Assembly (NCBI GenBank): GCA_039796935.1
Contig: JBDKIV010000152.1
Span: forward strand, 1 to 16,351
DNA: 16,351 nt
From: VFMC01 sp039796935
GTDB lineage: Bacteria; Actinomycetota; Acidimicrobiia; Acidimicrobiales; Ilumatobacteraceae
Direction: 5' to 3'
Position numbers and translations under genes: made by a program. This document shows, one piece after another, positions 1 to 8,081 of this stretch. Below the pieces are notes generated by a model. The model was not told the origin of the DNA. It searched no databases and saw only the letters and a program-made list of their open reading frames with translations. Numbering within the stretch: the stretch's first letter is position 1; every line of letters begins with the position of its first letter.

Positions 1-303
1 CGAGTTGAAGATCGTGATCTCGATGTCGCCGAAGCTCGCCATGAGATCAGGATCGTCGTACTCGGCCCAGGTGAACAGCCGGAACGAGTTGGCGCCGGAG
101 CCACCGCCACCCGTGGTGTCACCCGACGCAGCCGTCGTGTCGGAGGATCCGTCGTCGGAGCCACCACATGCGGCGAGGAACGCAGCGAGCGCAGCGGAAC
201 CGCCCACCACTCCGAACAGCTTGCGACGAGTGATCTCGCCGGCGAGCCGAGTCGCAGTACCACTGCTCATGAGGATGCGGACGGGTTCGGGGCTGTGTGA
301 CAT
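1..303 (-). CDS. potD: Polyamine ABC transporter substrate-binding lipoprotein, PotD-like (partial; C-terminus beyond window)
   Basis: This reading frame starts at the ATG at 303-301 and stays open for 101 codons to the window edge, so only the N-terminal part is present. A strong AGGAGG (310-315) lies 6 nt upstream, which favours this start over the ATG at 270. The N-terminus carries a twin-arginine stretch (R26, R27, then KLF), a hydrophobic segment (about 29-42) and a lipobox LAAC with the lipidation cysteine at 46. A Ser/Thr/Gly/Asp-rich linker follows (about 47-70). The first mature-domain residues, FRLFTWAEYDDPDL, match the start of the PotD/PotF periplasmic-binding fold. It should capture spermidine or putrescine outside the membrane and deliver it to a permease. 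It lies 98 nt downstream of potA on the same strand, which supports a transporter operon; permease genes would be outside the window. Substrate identity is inferred from family and neighbours. Confidence 0.8.
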   Translation of the reverse strand, partial: MSHSPEPVRILMSSGTATRLAGEITRRKLFGVVGGSAALAAFLAACGGSDDGSSDTTAASGDTTGGGGSGANSFRLFTWAEYDDPDLMASFGDIEITIFNS

Positions 304-309
304 CGGGGA

Positions 310-315
310 CCTCCT
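310..315 (-). promoter_or_regulatory. Shine-Dalgarno site of the PotD-like gene
   Basis: AGGAGG on the minus strand lies 6 nt before the ATG at 303. It is a near-perfect anti-16S match and fixes the start. It contrasts with several other genes here that have no Shine-Dalgarno and appear leaderless. Confidence 0.75.
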
Positions 316-401
316 GGTAGGCGATGCGCCGGGGCGCACTGACGTGGTGACGTGGCTGATGTTGGTGCTGGAGATGTTGGCGGGGTCGGACGCGGACGGA
401 A

Positions 402-1541
402 TCATTCGATCACCACCGCAGGATCGACCAGGACCAGGTCGGCCTGACGATCCGAGAACTGATAGACGTCATCGGCGATCCACGATGCCCAGACCTGATC
501 GCCGACATGGAACCGACCACCGTGCGACCGGGGTGACAGCACGATGAGCTCGCGGGTGCCGGCGAGCACCACGTACTGGAGCACGTCGCCGAAGTGGGCC
601 ACGCTGGCGATGCTGCCGGGCACCCGGTTGACGTCGGCACCCGGTTCGTCGCTCGACAGGTGCACGCACTCGGGACGTACTGCCGCGAGCGCACCGTCGC
701 CCGGCTGGAGCGCCTCTTCGGGGCGCGAGATCTGGAACCTGGTCCCATCGTCGGCCGTGACGCCGTCGCGTGTGGCGACACCCCGCCAGAAGTTGTTGCG
801 GCCCACGAAACCCGCGACGAATGCGGACGCAGGCTGCTCGTACACCGTCTCGGGATCGGCCAGTTGCTCGATGTGACCGTCGAGCATGATGGCGATCCGG
901 TCGCTCATGCTCATGGCCTCCTCCTGGTCGTGCGTGACGAAGACGAACGTGATGCCGAGACGGGTCTGCAGCAACTTCAGTTCGATCTGCATCTCTTCGC
1001 GCAGCTTTCGGTCGAGCGCACCGAGCGGTTCGTCGAGCAGCAGCACACTCGGCCGGTTGACGAGGGCACGTGCGACGGCGACACGCTGCTGCTGTCCCCC
1101 GGACAGCTGACGCGGCGTCCGGCCGGCCATCGAGGTCATCTTGACCATGTCGAGCGCCTCGGCCACGCGCGTCCCGATCTCGGATCGTGACACCTTGCGC
1201 TGACGAAGCCCGTAGGCGACGTTCTCGGCGACCGTCATGTGCGGGAACAGCGCGTACGCCTGGAACACCGTGTTGACGTCGCGCCTGTACGGCGGCACAC
1301 CCTGCACGTACTCGCCGCTGATCCGGATCACACCCTCGTCGGGCTGCTCGAAACCTGCCAGCATGCGCAGTGTCGTGGTCTTGCCGCAGCCACTCGGGCC
1401 GAGGAGGGAGAGGAACTCACCGGCACGCACCTCGAGGTCGAGATGGTCGACCGCGACCATCGACCCGTAGCGCTTCGTGACGCCGGAGATCTGCACACTG
1501 CCCCGCACGCCGGCAGCACCCGCCGTCGCCGACTCTGTCAT
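402..1541 (-). CDS. potA: Spermidine/putrescine ABC transporter ATP-binding protein PotA
   Basis: A 379-residue ATPase that would power polyamine import through a membrane permease. Visible motifs are Walker A GPSGCGKT (48-55), the Q-loop in VFQAYALFPH (Gln94), the signature LSGGQQQR (146-153), Walker B VLLLDEP (166-172), the D-loop GALD and the switch His204 in VTHDQEEA. The order and the phrases FQAYALFPHMTV and THDQEEAM are typical of the PotA/spermidine subgroup of the CUT1-like ATPases. Residues after about 260 form the C-terminal TOBE-type regulatory domain usual in PotA. Length is normal for the family. Upstream lies the 4-aminobutanal dehydrogenase gene (130-nt gap) and downstream the PotD-like binding protein, all on one strand. 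A purine-rich GAGAGG lies about 10 nt before the ATG. A sulfate or iron importer ATPase is a less likely alternative given the neighbours. Confidence 0.9.
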   Translation of the reverse strand: MTESATAGAAGVRGSVQISGVTKRYGSMVAVDHLDLEVRAGEFLSLLGPSGCGKTTTLRMLAGFEQPDEGVIRISGEYVQGVPPYRRDVNTVFQAYALFPHMTVAENVAYGLRQRKVSRSEIGTRVAEALDMVKMTSMAGRTPRQLSGGQQQRVAVARALVNRPSVLLLDEPLGALDRKLREEMQIELKLLQTRLGITFVFVTHDQEEAMSMSDRIAIMLDGHIEQLADPETVYEQPASAFVAGFVGRNNFWRGVATRDGVTADDGTRFQISRPEEALQPGDGALAAVRPECVHLSSDEPGADVNRVPGSIASVAHFGDVLQYVVLAGTRELIVLSPRSHGGRFHVGDQVWASWIADDVYQFSDRQADLVLVDPAVVIE

Positions 1542-1625
1542 CGACCCCCGTCCTCTCTTCGCTGGTCAGGCACGACGTTCTATCACAGCGCGACCCCGCC
1601 ACCACTCTGATCGCCGTCGGGTCGT

Positions 1626-1644
1626 TGATGAACACCTGATGAAC
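1626..1644. repeat. Direct repeat TGATGAAC x2, 11-bp phase, upstream of potA
   Basis: TGATGAAC occurs at 1626-1633 and again at 1637-1644, separated by ACC, so the copies are 11 bp apart, about one helical turn. The pair sits in the 130-bp gap between the dehydrogenase stop and the potA start. The flanks also form a short inverted repeat (GTCGTT / AACGAC). It could be a regulator site, or chance; no regulator gene is adjacent. Confidence 0.3.
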
Positions 1645-1671
1645 GACCGTCGCCCCGGGGCACCGGACCGC

Positions 1672-3099
1672 TCAGCTCTCGATGTTGGCCATCACGTGCT
1701 TGATGCGGGTGTAGTCGTCGAGCGCGTAGGCAGAGAGGTCCTTGCCGTAACCCGACTTCTTGTAGCCGCCATGGGGCATCTCGGCCACGAGCGGGATGTG
1801 CGTGTTGATCCAGACGCACCCGAAGTCGAGCGCCTTCGACATCCGCATGGCGCGACCGAAGTCGCGGGTCCACACCGACGAGGCGAGGCCGTACTCGACA
1901 CCGTTCGCCCACCGCACCGCCTCGGCTTCGTCGGCGAACTGCTGCACCGTGATGACCGGGCCGAACACTTCCTTCTGGCTCAGCTCGTCGTCCTGTCGCA
2001 GTCCGGCGATCACCGTCGGCTCGAAGAAGTACCCGTCACCCGGGACGGCCCTGCCACCGGCGGCAACCGTGGCGTGGTCGGGGACCCGGCCGACCATCCC
2101 CGACACGTGTGCGAGCTGATGGGGGTTGTTGACCGGACCGAACAGCACGTCCTCGTCGTCGGGGGCTCCGGTCTTCGTGGCGCGTGCCTGCTCGGCGAGC
2201 GCGTCGACCAGGTCGCGGTAGATCCCAGGCCCGGCGAGCACCCGCGTGGCCGCTGTGCAGTCCTGCCCAGCGTTGAAGTACCCGGCAACGGCGATGCCCT
2301 CGGCTGCCGCGGCGATGTCGGCATCGTCGAACACGACGACGGGAGCCTTGCCGCCCAACTCGAGGTGCACTCGCTTGAGGCTCTGCGCAGCGGCCGTGGC
2401 CACCTCCATCCCGGCGCGGACCGACCCCGTGACACTGACCATCGACGGGACGTCGTGCATCACCATCGAACGACCCGAGTCGCGATCCCCGCACACCACG
2501 TTGAACACGCCTGCGGGGAGGAACTCGGCAGCGATCTCGGCCAGCAGGGTGGTGGTCGCCGGCGTCGTGTCGCTCGGCTTGAGCACCACCGTGTTGCCGG
2601 CGGCGATGGCGGGCGCGAACTTCCAGACCGCCATCATCATGGGGTAGTTCCACGGTGCCACCTGAGCGCACACACCGATCGGCTCGCGACGGATGATCGA
2701 GGTCATCGAGCGCATGTACTCGCCGGCGCTCTTGCCTTCCAGGTGCCGCGCCGCGCTGGCGAAGAACCGCAGCTGATCGACCATCGGTGGAATCTCTTCG
2801 CTCCGCACGAGGTGAGCGGGCTTGCCGCAGTTCTCGACCTCGAGTGCGATGAGGTCGTCGGCACGCGCCTCGATGGCATCGGCGATCCGGAACAGTGCCA
2901 GCGATCGCTCGCTGGGAGTGGTGTCGCGCCACGACTCGAACGCTTCGGCGGCGACCCGCATGGCCCGATCGATGTCGGCCGGTCCGCTGACGGGCGCCGT
3001 TGCGTACTGGGCGCCGGTGACCGGGTTGACCACCGGGCTCGTTCGGCCGTCGGCAGCAGCCGAGTGCTCGCCGTTGATGAAGTTCGTGAACGTCTTCAT
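1672..3099 (-). CDS. patD: Gamma-aminobutyraldehyde dehydrogenase (PatD/YdcW-like, NAD-dependent)
   Basis: A 475-residue aldehyde dehydrogenase expected to oxidise 4-aminobutanal, from putrescine, to 4-aminobutanoate (GABA) in the cytosol. The frame is open upstream to 3384, but the ATG at 3099 has AAGGAG 4 nt before it and begins with the family's usual FTNFINGE-type N-terminus. Key residues are Asn151 in PWNYP, Lys174 in LKPSD, Glu247 in LELGGKAP and catalytic Cys281 in NAGQDCTAA. The phrases ENCGKP, RFFAGAAR-like RFFASAAR, INTH and the C-terminal SEMPHGG-type EMPHGGYKKSGYGKD follow E. coli PatD closely as I remember it. The gene lies upstream of potA and potD on the same strand, linking uptake and breakdown of putrescine. 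Betaine aldehyde dehydrogenase is the nearest alternative, but the residue pattern fits PatD better. Confidence 0.88.
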   Translation of the reverse strand: MKTFTNFINGEHSAAADGRTSPVVNPVTGAQYATAPVSGPADIDRAMRVAAEAFESWRDTTPSERSLALFRIADAIEARADDLIALEVENCGKPAHLVRSEEIPPMVDQLRFFASAARHLEGKSAGEYMRSMTSIIRREPIGVCAQVAPWNYPMMMAVWKFAPAIAAGNTVVLKPSDTTPATTTLLAEIAAEFLPAGVFNVVCGDRDSGRSMVMHDVPSMVSVTGSVRAGMEVATAAAQSLKRVHLELGGKAPVVVFDDADIAAAAEGIAVAGYFNAGQDCTAATRVLAGPGIYRDLVDALAEQARATKTGAPDDEDVLFGPVNNPHQLAHVSGMVGRVPDHATVAAGGRAVPGDGYFFEPTVIAGLRQDDELSQKEVFGPVITVQQFADEAEAVRWANGVEYGLASSVWTRDFGRAMRMSKALDFGCVWINTHIPLVAEMPHGGYKKSGYGKDLSAYALDDYTRIKHVMANIES

Positions 3100-3103
3100 A
3101 GTG

Positions 3104-3127
3104 CTCCTTCGTCGACCCGCGACTGTA
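3104..3127 (-). promoter_or_regulatory. Candidate promoter -10 (TACAGT) and Shine-Dalgarno (AAGGAG) of patD
   Basis: On the minus strand TACAGT (3127-3122) fits the TAnnnT form of an actinobacterial -10. It would give a short leader containing AAGGAG (3109-3104) 4 nt before the patD ATG. I see no convincing -35. The Shine-Dalgarno part is firm and the -10 is tentative. Confidence 0.45.
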
Positions 3128-3197
3128 CCGCGGCGACCGAAACGCTGACGCGGCTCTCCGGTCCGGTCGTCGGTGGCGACTTCGGGACTCATGTCCG

Positions 3198-3226
3198 TTG
3201 CTCTCGTCGTCGCCGTCGTCGACAAT
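3198..3226 (+). promoter_or_regulatory. Candidate leaderless promoter of ald
   Basis: TTGCTC (3198-3203) and GACAAT (3221-3226) are separated by 17 bp, the optimal sigma-70-type spacing. The ATG of ald follows the -10 by exactly 6 nt, so transcription would begin at or next to the start codon. There is no Shine-Dalgarno before this ATG, which agrees with a leaderless mRNA. Confidence 0.5.
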
Positions 3227-3232
3227 GACGCC

Positions 3233-4366
<1,134 letters not shown>

Positions 4367-4382
4367 CGCGCTCGGCGGCCAC

Positions 4383-4430
4383 CTCGACCTCGACCTCGAC
4401 CTCGACATCGACGTCGATGTCGATGTCGAC
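4383..4430. repeat. Hexanucleotide tandem array (nTCGAn x8) with a central 22-bp perfect palindrome
   Basis: Eight consecutive 6-bp units fill 48 bp: CTCGAC x4, ATCGAC, GTCGAT x2, GTCGAC. Because the units change from CTCGAC-type to their reverse-complement-like form, bases 4402-4423 form a perfect palindrome, and the whole array could fold into a longer, imperfect hairpin. It starts 17 bp after the ald stop and ends 44 bp before the P450 start. No T-tract follows. It may act as a transcription end or RNA hairpin for ald, or be a slippage-prone microsatellite. Confidence 0.8.
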
Positions 4431-4462
4431 GGACCGACCGGATGCACGGCGCACGCGGGCGA

Positions 4463-4468
4463 TACCGT
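4463..4468 (+). promoter_or_regulatory. Candidate leaderless -10 box TACCGT of the P450 gene
   Basis: TACCGT ends 6 nt before the ATG at 4475, the spacing expected if transcription starts on the start codon. No Shine-Dalgarno is present. The same TACCGT-N6-ATG arrangement precedes the LLM oxidoreductase and murF. No clear -35 is seen. Confidence 0.5.
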
Positions 4469-4474
4469 GCCCCC

Positions 4475-5692
4475 ATGACCGTGCTTGCATCCGACCTCGA
4501 CATCCCCGAGATCACCCTCGACAGCGGCAGCTTCGACGAACGCCAGGCGATGCGGGCCTCGCTGCCCGACGGGACATGGCTGGTCAGGAACCTCATCGGC
4601 TACGGCGTGCTCCGCTACGAGGACGCCATCGGCATCCTTCGCGACAAGCGGTGGCACAACGCCAGTTCTCGCATCCCCGAACTGATGGGCATCACCCGCA
4701 GCGACTTCCTGGCGCGTCAGCGGGGCAGCATCCTCGGCGCAGAGGGCGACGAGCACACGCGCCTGCGGCGGCTGGTCGCACCGGCGTTCTCGCCGCGGGC
4801 CGCCGACCGTCTGCGGCCGTTCATGAAGCAGGTGATGAACGAACTCGTCGACGGCGTCGCCGCGACGGGACGGGCGGATTTCGTCGCGGACGTCACCGAG
4901 CCCTACCCCATCCCGATCATCTGCGAGCTGCTCGGCGCCCCGAAGAGCGATTGGCAGCTGTTCAGCCGACTCGCCAGCGACATCCTCGAGATCTTCTCGG
5001 CCGACCTCGCCGACAAGCTCGACCTGGTCATGGCAGCGCAGGACGAGCTCGATGCCTACACACGCGACATGATCGCGGCTCGGCGGTCGAAGCCGGCCGA
5101 TGACCTGCTGACCGACCTCATCGCCGCCGAGGAGTCGGGTGACACGCTCACCAACGACGAGCTCGTCATGATGGTCAATGCAGTCATCGTCGGCGGCACC
5201 GACACGACCCGCAACCAGTTGGGCTGCGCGGTCGCCATGTTCGCGCAGCACCCCGATCAGTGGGCGCTGCTCGCGGAACGACCCGAACTGGCCGGTCGCG
5301 CCGTCGAAGAATCGATGCGCTACTTCGGCGCGGTCCGAGGGACCGCTCGCTTCGCGAGCTGCGACATCGAGTACCGCGACGTGCTGTTCCCTGCGGGAAC
5401 CTTCATGGCGGTGGGACTCGCCGATGCGAACCACCAGGCCAGCGTGTTCCCCGATCCCGAGAGGTTCGACATCACCAAGCCGGCACCCGAGCAGCCGCAA
5501 CTCACCTTCGGTTCGGGGATCCACTACTGCCTCGGGGCGTCGCTGGCCCGGGCCGAGCTTCAAGAAGCCCTGCCACTACTCGCCCAGCGGATGCCCGACC
5601 TTCGCATCGACGGCGACATCACGTGGAAGCCGGACGGAGTCGGCATTTTCGGACCGGCACACATGCCGATCACCTTCGAGCCCGGTCACTGA
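4475..5692 (+). CDS. Cytochrome P450
   Basis: A 405-residue soluble bacterial P450, of normal length, that should use electrons from a ferredoxin to insert oxygen into a substrate I cannot name. Diagnostic motifs are the I-helix oxygen-binding sequence GGTDTT (240-245), the K-helix ExxR Glu279-Arg282, and the heme-binding loop FGSGIHYCLG with the axial thiolate at Cys352. The C-helix region HTRLRRLVAPAFSP (94-107) also matches. There is no N-terminal membrane anchor, as usual for bacterial class I enzymes. The start at 4475 was preferred over the in-frame ATG at 4442 because it gives the normal family length and sits 6 nt after a TACCGT box. No ferredoxin or reductase gene is adjacent. It faces a serine hydrolase gene convergently with a 32-nt gap. 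CYP family assignment would need a search. Confidence 0.93.
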   Translation: MTVLASDLDIPEITLDSGSFDERQAMRASLPDGTWLVRNLIGYGVLRYEDAIGILRDKRWHNASSRIPELMGITRSDFLARQRGSILGAEGDEHTRLRRLVAPAFSPRAADRLRPFMKQVMNELVDGVAATGRADFVADVTEPYPIPIICELLGAPKSDWQLFSRLASDILEIFSADLADKLDLVMAAQDELDAYTRDMIAARRSKPADDLLTDLIAAEESGDTLTNDELVMMVNAVIVGGTDTTRNQLGCAVAMFAQHPDQWALLAERPELAGRAVEESMRYFGAVRGTARFASCDIEYRDVLFPAGTFMAVGLADANHQASVFPDPERFDITKPAPEQPQLTFGSGIHYCLGASLARAELQEALPLLAQRMPDLRIDGDITWKPDGVGIFGPAHMPITFEPGH

Positions 5693-5702
5693 GCCCCGGG
5701 CG

Positions 5703-5719
5703 GCCGGCGAGCCGGCTCG
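5703..5719. terminator. Possible bidirectional GC dyad between convergent P450 and hydrolase genes
   Basis: The 32-bp convergent gap contains CGAGCCGGCTCG (5708-5719, a perfect 12-bp palindrome) and two GCCGGC blocks (5703-5708 and 5711-5716). A GC hairpin is possible, but there is no T-run and the loops are tight, so this is weak. Confidence 0.25.
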
Positions 5720-5724
5720 AGCAC

Positions 5725-6873
5725 TCAGGAAACGGCGGCCATCGCAGCCATGATCAGGTCGAAGCCGCGGGTGTCACCCACCAGACCCGATTCCATCCGG
5801 TTCATCATGTACGTGATCGTCATCGCGTGATCGAGGTCGTTGATCACCAGCGAGCCACCCCATCCACCCCAGTAACACAGTCGGGCATCGACCGGTACCG
5901 GCAGGAGCGGGTTGGGCAGGCCGTAGCCGATCCCGAACCGAGACTCGACCCCGAGAACCAGGTCGACGCCACGCGCCTGTTCCTGGAAGATCAGATCGAT
6001 GGTCGCCGGCGAGAGCAACCGGACTCCGTCGACGACACCGCCGTTGGTGATGGCCGACTGGACCCGGGCGACGGATCGCGCATTGCCGTGGCCGTTCGCA
6101 GCCCCGATGTCGGCCTGACGCCACTCGCTCGTCCAGGCCACCGAGGCCTCCGGCGCCGGCCCGGTGAAGGTCTTCACCATCACGCTGTCGAGGTCGACGG
6201 TCGAGAAGTCGATCGGCAGTGGCGGTGGCGGGACGACCGGCGACACGCGATGGAACTGTGCAGGGTCGAGACCGATGTGGAAGTCGGCGCCGAGCGGACC
6301 GGCGATCTCCTGCGCGAAGAACTCGCCGAGCTTCGAACCGGTGATCCGGCGTACGACCTCGCCGACCAGGTGACCCTGGTTGAGGGCGTGATACCCCGAC
6401 GCCGTGCCGGGCTCCCACCAGGGCTCTTGCGCCGCCAGCATCGACGTCGACTTCTCCCAGTCGTAGAGGTCGTCGACGGTGACCGGTTGCGCCCAGCCGG
6501 ACACCCCTGAGGTGTGGGACAGCAGATGCCGCACCTCGATACCGGCCTTGCCGTTCGCTGCGAACTCCGGCCAGTAACGAGCCACGGGTGCGAACACGTC
6601 GAGTTCGCCGCGGTCGACGAGCACCAGCGCGCACAGTGCCATCATCGTCTTCGTGCTCGACCAGACGTTGGTGATCGTGTCACGCTCCCAGGCAACGGTG
6701 CGCTCCTGGTCCGCCCAGCCTCCCCACAGGTCGACCACCATCTCGCCGTCGAGCACGACCGCCACCGAGGCGCCGAGATCGGCGCCCGAGTCGAGATTGC
6801 GCTGGAGCACTTCGCGCATCGCCACGAACCGTTCGTCGACGGTTCCCTGCACCTCGTTCGTCTGATCCGACAT
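5725..6873 (-). CDS. Serine hydrolase of the beta-lactamase/esterase (class C / EstB) family
   Basis: A 382-residue protein of the beta-lactamase-related serine hydrolase family, which includes class VIII esterases and class C penicillin-binding-like enzymes. The nucleophile motif SxxK is Ser72-Ser-Thr-Lys75 (NVWSSTKTM). HLLSHTSGVSGW (116-127) is the conserved stretch that follows. Tyr161 in SGYHALNQGHLVGE is the probable catalytic tyrosine, and WGGWGGS (335-341) occupies the position of the third active-site box. I see no signal peptide, so it is probably cytosolic and more likely an esterase than an antibiotic-degrading enzyme; the substrate is unknown. AAGGGGG (6882-6888) lies 8 nt before the ATG. 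It is divergent from the LLM oxidoreductase and convergent with the P450. Family assignment is firm; specific activity is not. Confidence 0.88.
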   Translation of the reverse strand: MSDQTNEVQGTVDERFVAMREVLQRNLDSGADLGASVAVVLDGEMVVDLWGGWADQERTVAWERDTITNVWSSTKTMMALCALVLVDRGELDVFAPVARYWPEFAANGKAGIEVRHLLSHTSGVSGWAQPVTVDDLYDWEKSTSMLAAQEPWWEPGTASGYHALNQGHLVGEVVRRITGSKLGEFFAQEIAGPLGADFHIGLDPAQFHRVSPVVPPPPLPIDFSTVDLDSVMVKTFTGPAPEASVAWTSEWRQADIGAANGHGNARSVARVQSAITNGGVVDGVRLLSPATIDLIFQEQARGVDLVLGVESRFGIGYGLPNPLLPVPVDARLCYWGGWGGSLVINDLDHAMTITYMMNRMESGLVGDTRGFDLIMAAMAAVS

Positions 6874-6881
6874 GTGATCGA

Positions 6882-6888
6882 CCCCCTT
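6882..6888 (-). promoter_or_regulatory. Shine-Dalgarno-like AAGGGGG of the serine hydrolase gene
   Basis: AAGGGGG on the minus strand, 8 nt upstream of the ATG at 6873. It supports that start and a leadered mRNA for this gene. Confidence 0.5.
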
Positions 6889-6953
6889 CGTCGGGAGCGA
6901 ACACTACGCCGCCCGAGTGGCCGCCCGTGTCGTTGCTGCGATCGCGATGGTCG

Positions 6954-6966
6954 TACCGTCTCGGTA
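6954..6966 (+). promoter_or_regulatory. Candidate leaderless -10 box TACCGT (6954-6959) inside a TACCG-TCT-CGGTA dyad
   Basis: TACCGT ends 6 nt before the ATG at 6966 and no Shine-Dalgarno is present. The box is also the left arm of a 5-bp inverted repeat (TACCG, TCT, CGGTA) ending on the A of the start codon, so it could additionally be a repressor half-site pair. TTGCTG at 6933-6938 is a possible -35, but the 15-bp spacer is short. Confidence 0.45.
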
Positions 6967-8006
6967 TGGCGAAGCAACTGAAGCTGGGATACACAGCCGG
7001 ATACTGGGGCAGCGGGCCGCCCAAGGGTGCGCTCGAGTCGATCCGCGAAGCGGAACGTCTCGGATACGCGTCGGCCTGGACGGCCGAGGCGTACGGCAGC
7101 GATGCGCTCACCCCGCTCGCGTGGTGGGGTGCACACACCGAACGGATCCAGCTCGGCACGGCGATCGTGCAGATGAGCGCGCGCACACCGGCCGCCACCG
7201 CCATGGCCGCCATGACCATGGACCACCTCTCGAACGGCCGCTTCATCCTCGGCCTCGGAGCCTCGGGCCCACAGGTCGTCGAGGGCTGGTACGGCCAGCC
7301 CTACCCACGGCCGCTGGCCCGCACCCGCGAGTACGTCGACATCGTGCGGCGGATCGTTCGCCGCGATCAGCCCGTCGACGCGCAGGGCGACTTCTACCAG
7401 ATGCCGTACCCGGGTGGCGCTGGGCTCGGCAAGCCACTGAAGAGCACCATCCACCCGTTCCGTCCCGAGATCCCGATCTACCTCGGCGCAGAAGGCCCGA
7501 AGAACGTGGCTCTGTCCGCCGAGATCTGCGACGGCTGGCTGCCGCTGTTCTTCAGCCCCAAGGAGAACGGCTTCTACCAGCGTTGCCTCGACGAGGGCTT
7601 CGCGGCATCGGGCGACCCGGGCAAACGAGATCGCTTCGAGGTGGCGGCGCCCGTCACGATCGTTCCCGGCGACGACGTCGAACAGTGCGCCGACATGGTC
7701 CGACCGTTCCTCGCGCTGTACGCGGGCGGCATGGGCGCGCGTGGCGCGAACTTCCACTTCGAGGTCTTCGCCCGGATGGGCTACGAGGACGTCGCCACCA
7801 GGGTGCAGGACCTGTACCTCGCCGGCAAGAAGCAGGAGGCCGCCGCGGCCATCCCGCTGCGAATGGTCGAGGACGTGGCGCTGGTCGGCCCACCCGACAA
7901 GATCCGCGCCGAACTCGACCAGTGGCGCGAGACCTGCCTGACGACCCTTTTGGTCGGTGGACCTCCGCAGGCCCTTCGGGCCTACGCCGACCTCGTCTTC
8001 GGCTAG
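6966..8006 (+). CDS. LLM-class F420-dependent oxidoreductase (luciferase-like TIM barrel)
   Basis: A 346-residue protein of the bacterial luciferase-like monooxygenase superfamily, in the subgroup that in actinobacteria usually uses coenzyme F420 rather than FMN. Diagnostic stretches are KLGYTAGYWG at the N-terminus, LGYASAWTAEAYGSDALTPLAW (32-53), ERIQLGTAIVQMSARTPAATAM (59-80), DHLSNGRFILGLGASGPQVVEGWYG (86-110) and PIYLGAEGPKNVALSAEICDGWLP in the middle of the protein. These match the Rv3520c-like group as I remember it. The cofactor is a family-based inference and the substrate is unknown. The ATG at 6966 was chosen over the upstream in-frame ATG at 6927 because the conserved region starts right after it and a TACCGT box lies 6 nt upstream. 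It ends near a GC hairpin shared with the convergent zinc-ribbon gene. Confidence 0.9.
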   Translation: MAKQLKLGYTAGYWGSGPPKGALESIREAERLGYASAWTAEAYGSDALTPLAWWGAHTERIQLGTAIVQMSARTPAATAMAAMTMDHLSNGRFILGLGASGPQVVEGWYGQPYPRPLARTREYVDIVRRIVRRDQPVDAQGDFYQMPYPGGAGLGKPLKSTIHPFRPEIPIYLGAEGPKNVALSAEICDGWLPLFFSPKENGFYQRCLDEGFAASGDPGKRDRFEVAAPVTIVPGDDVEQCADMVRPFLALYAGGMGARGANFHFEVFARMGYEDVATRVQDLYLAGKKQEAAAAIPLRMVEDVALVGPPDKIRAELDQWRETCLTTLLVGGPPQALRAYADLVFG

Positions 8007-8062
8007 CCCCAGCCGTTGCGGGTAACCCCTGGCGTTTCGGTCAGCGTCGGCCGAGTCGGCCC

Positions 8063-8081
8063 GGGGCGGACGGACCGCCCC
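8063..8081. terminator. GC hairpin between convergent LLM oxidoreductase and zinc-ribbon genes
   Basis: GGGGCGG (8063-8069), loop ACGGA, CCGCCCC (8075-8081): a perfect 7-bp all-GC stem in the 75-bp convergent gap, abutting the stop codon of the minus-strand gene. There is no T-tract, which is common for actinobacterial terminators. The rest of the gap holds another small dyad (GGCCGA-G-TCGGCC) and no gene. Confidence 0.5.

Noticed and set aside
5..547. A 180-codon plus-strand frame at the left edge.
   Set aside because: It runs antisense to the PotD-like lipoprotein and the end of potA, both of which have clear motifs.
1477..3228. A 583-codon plus-strand frame opposite patD.
   Set aside because: It is antisense to a complete aldehyde dehydrogenase with all catalytic residues, and the composition is His/Arg/Asp-rich without motifs.
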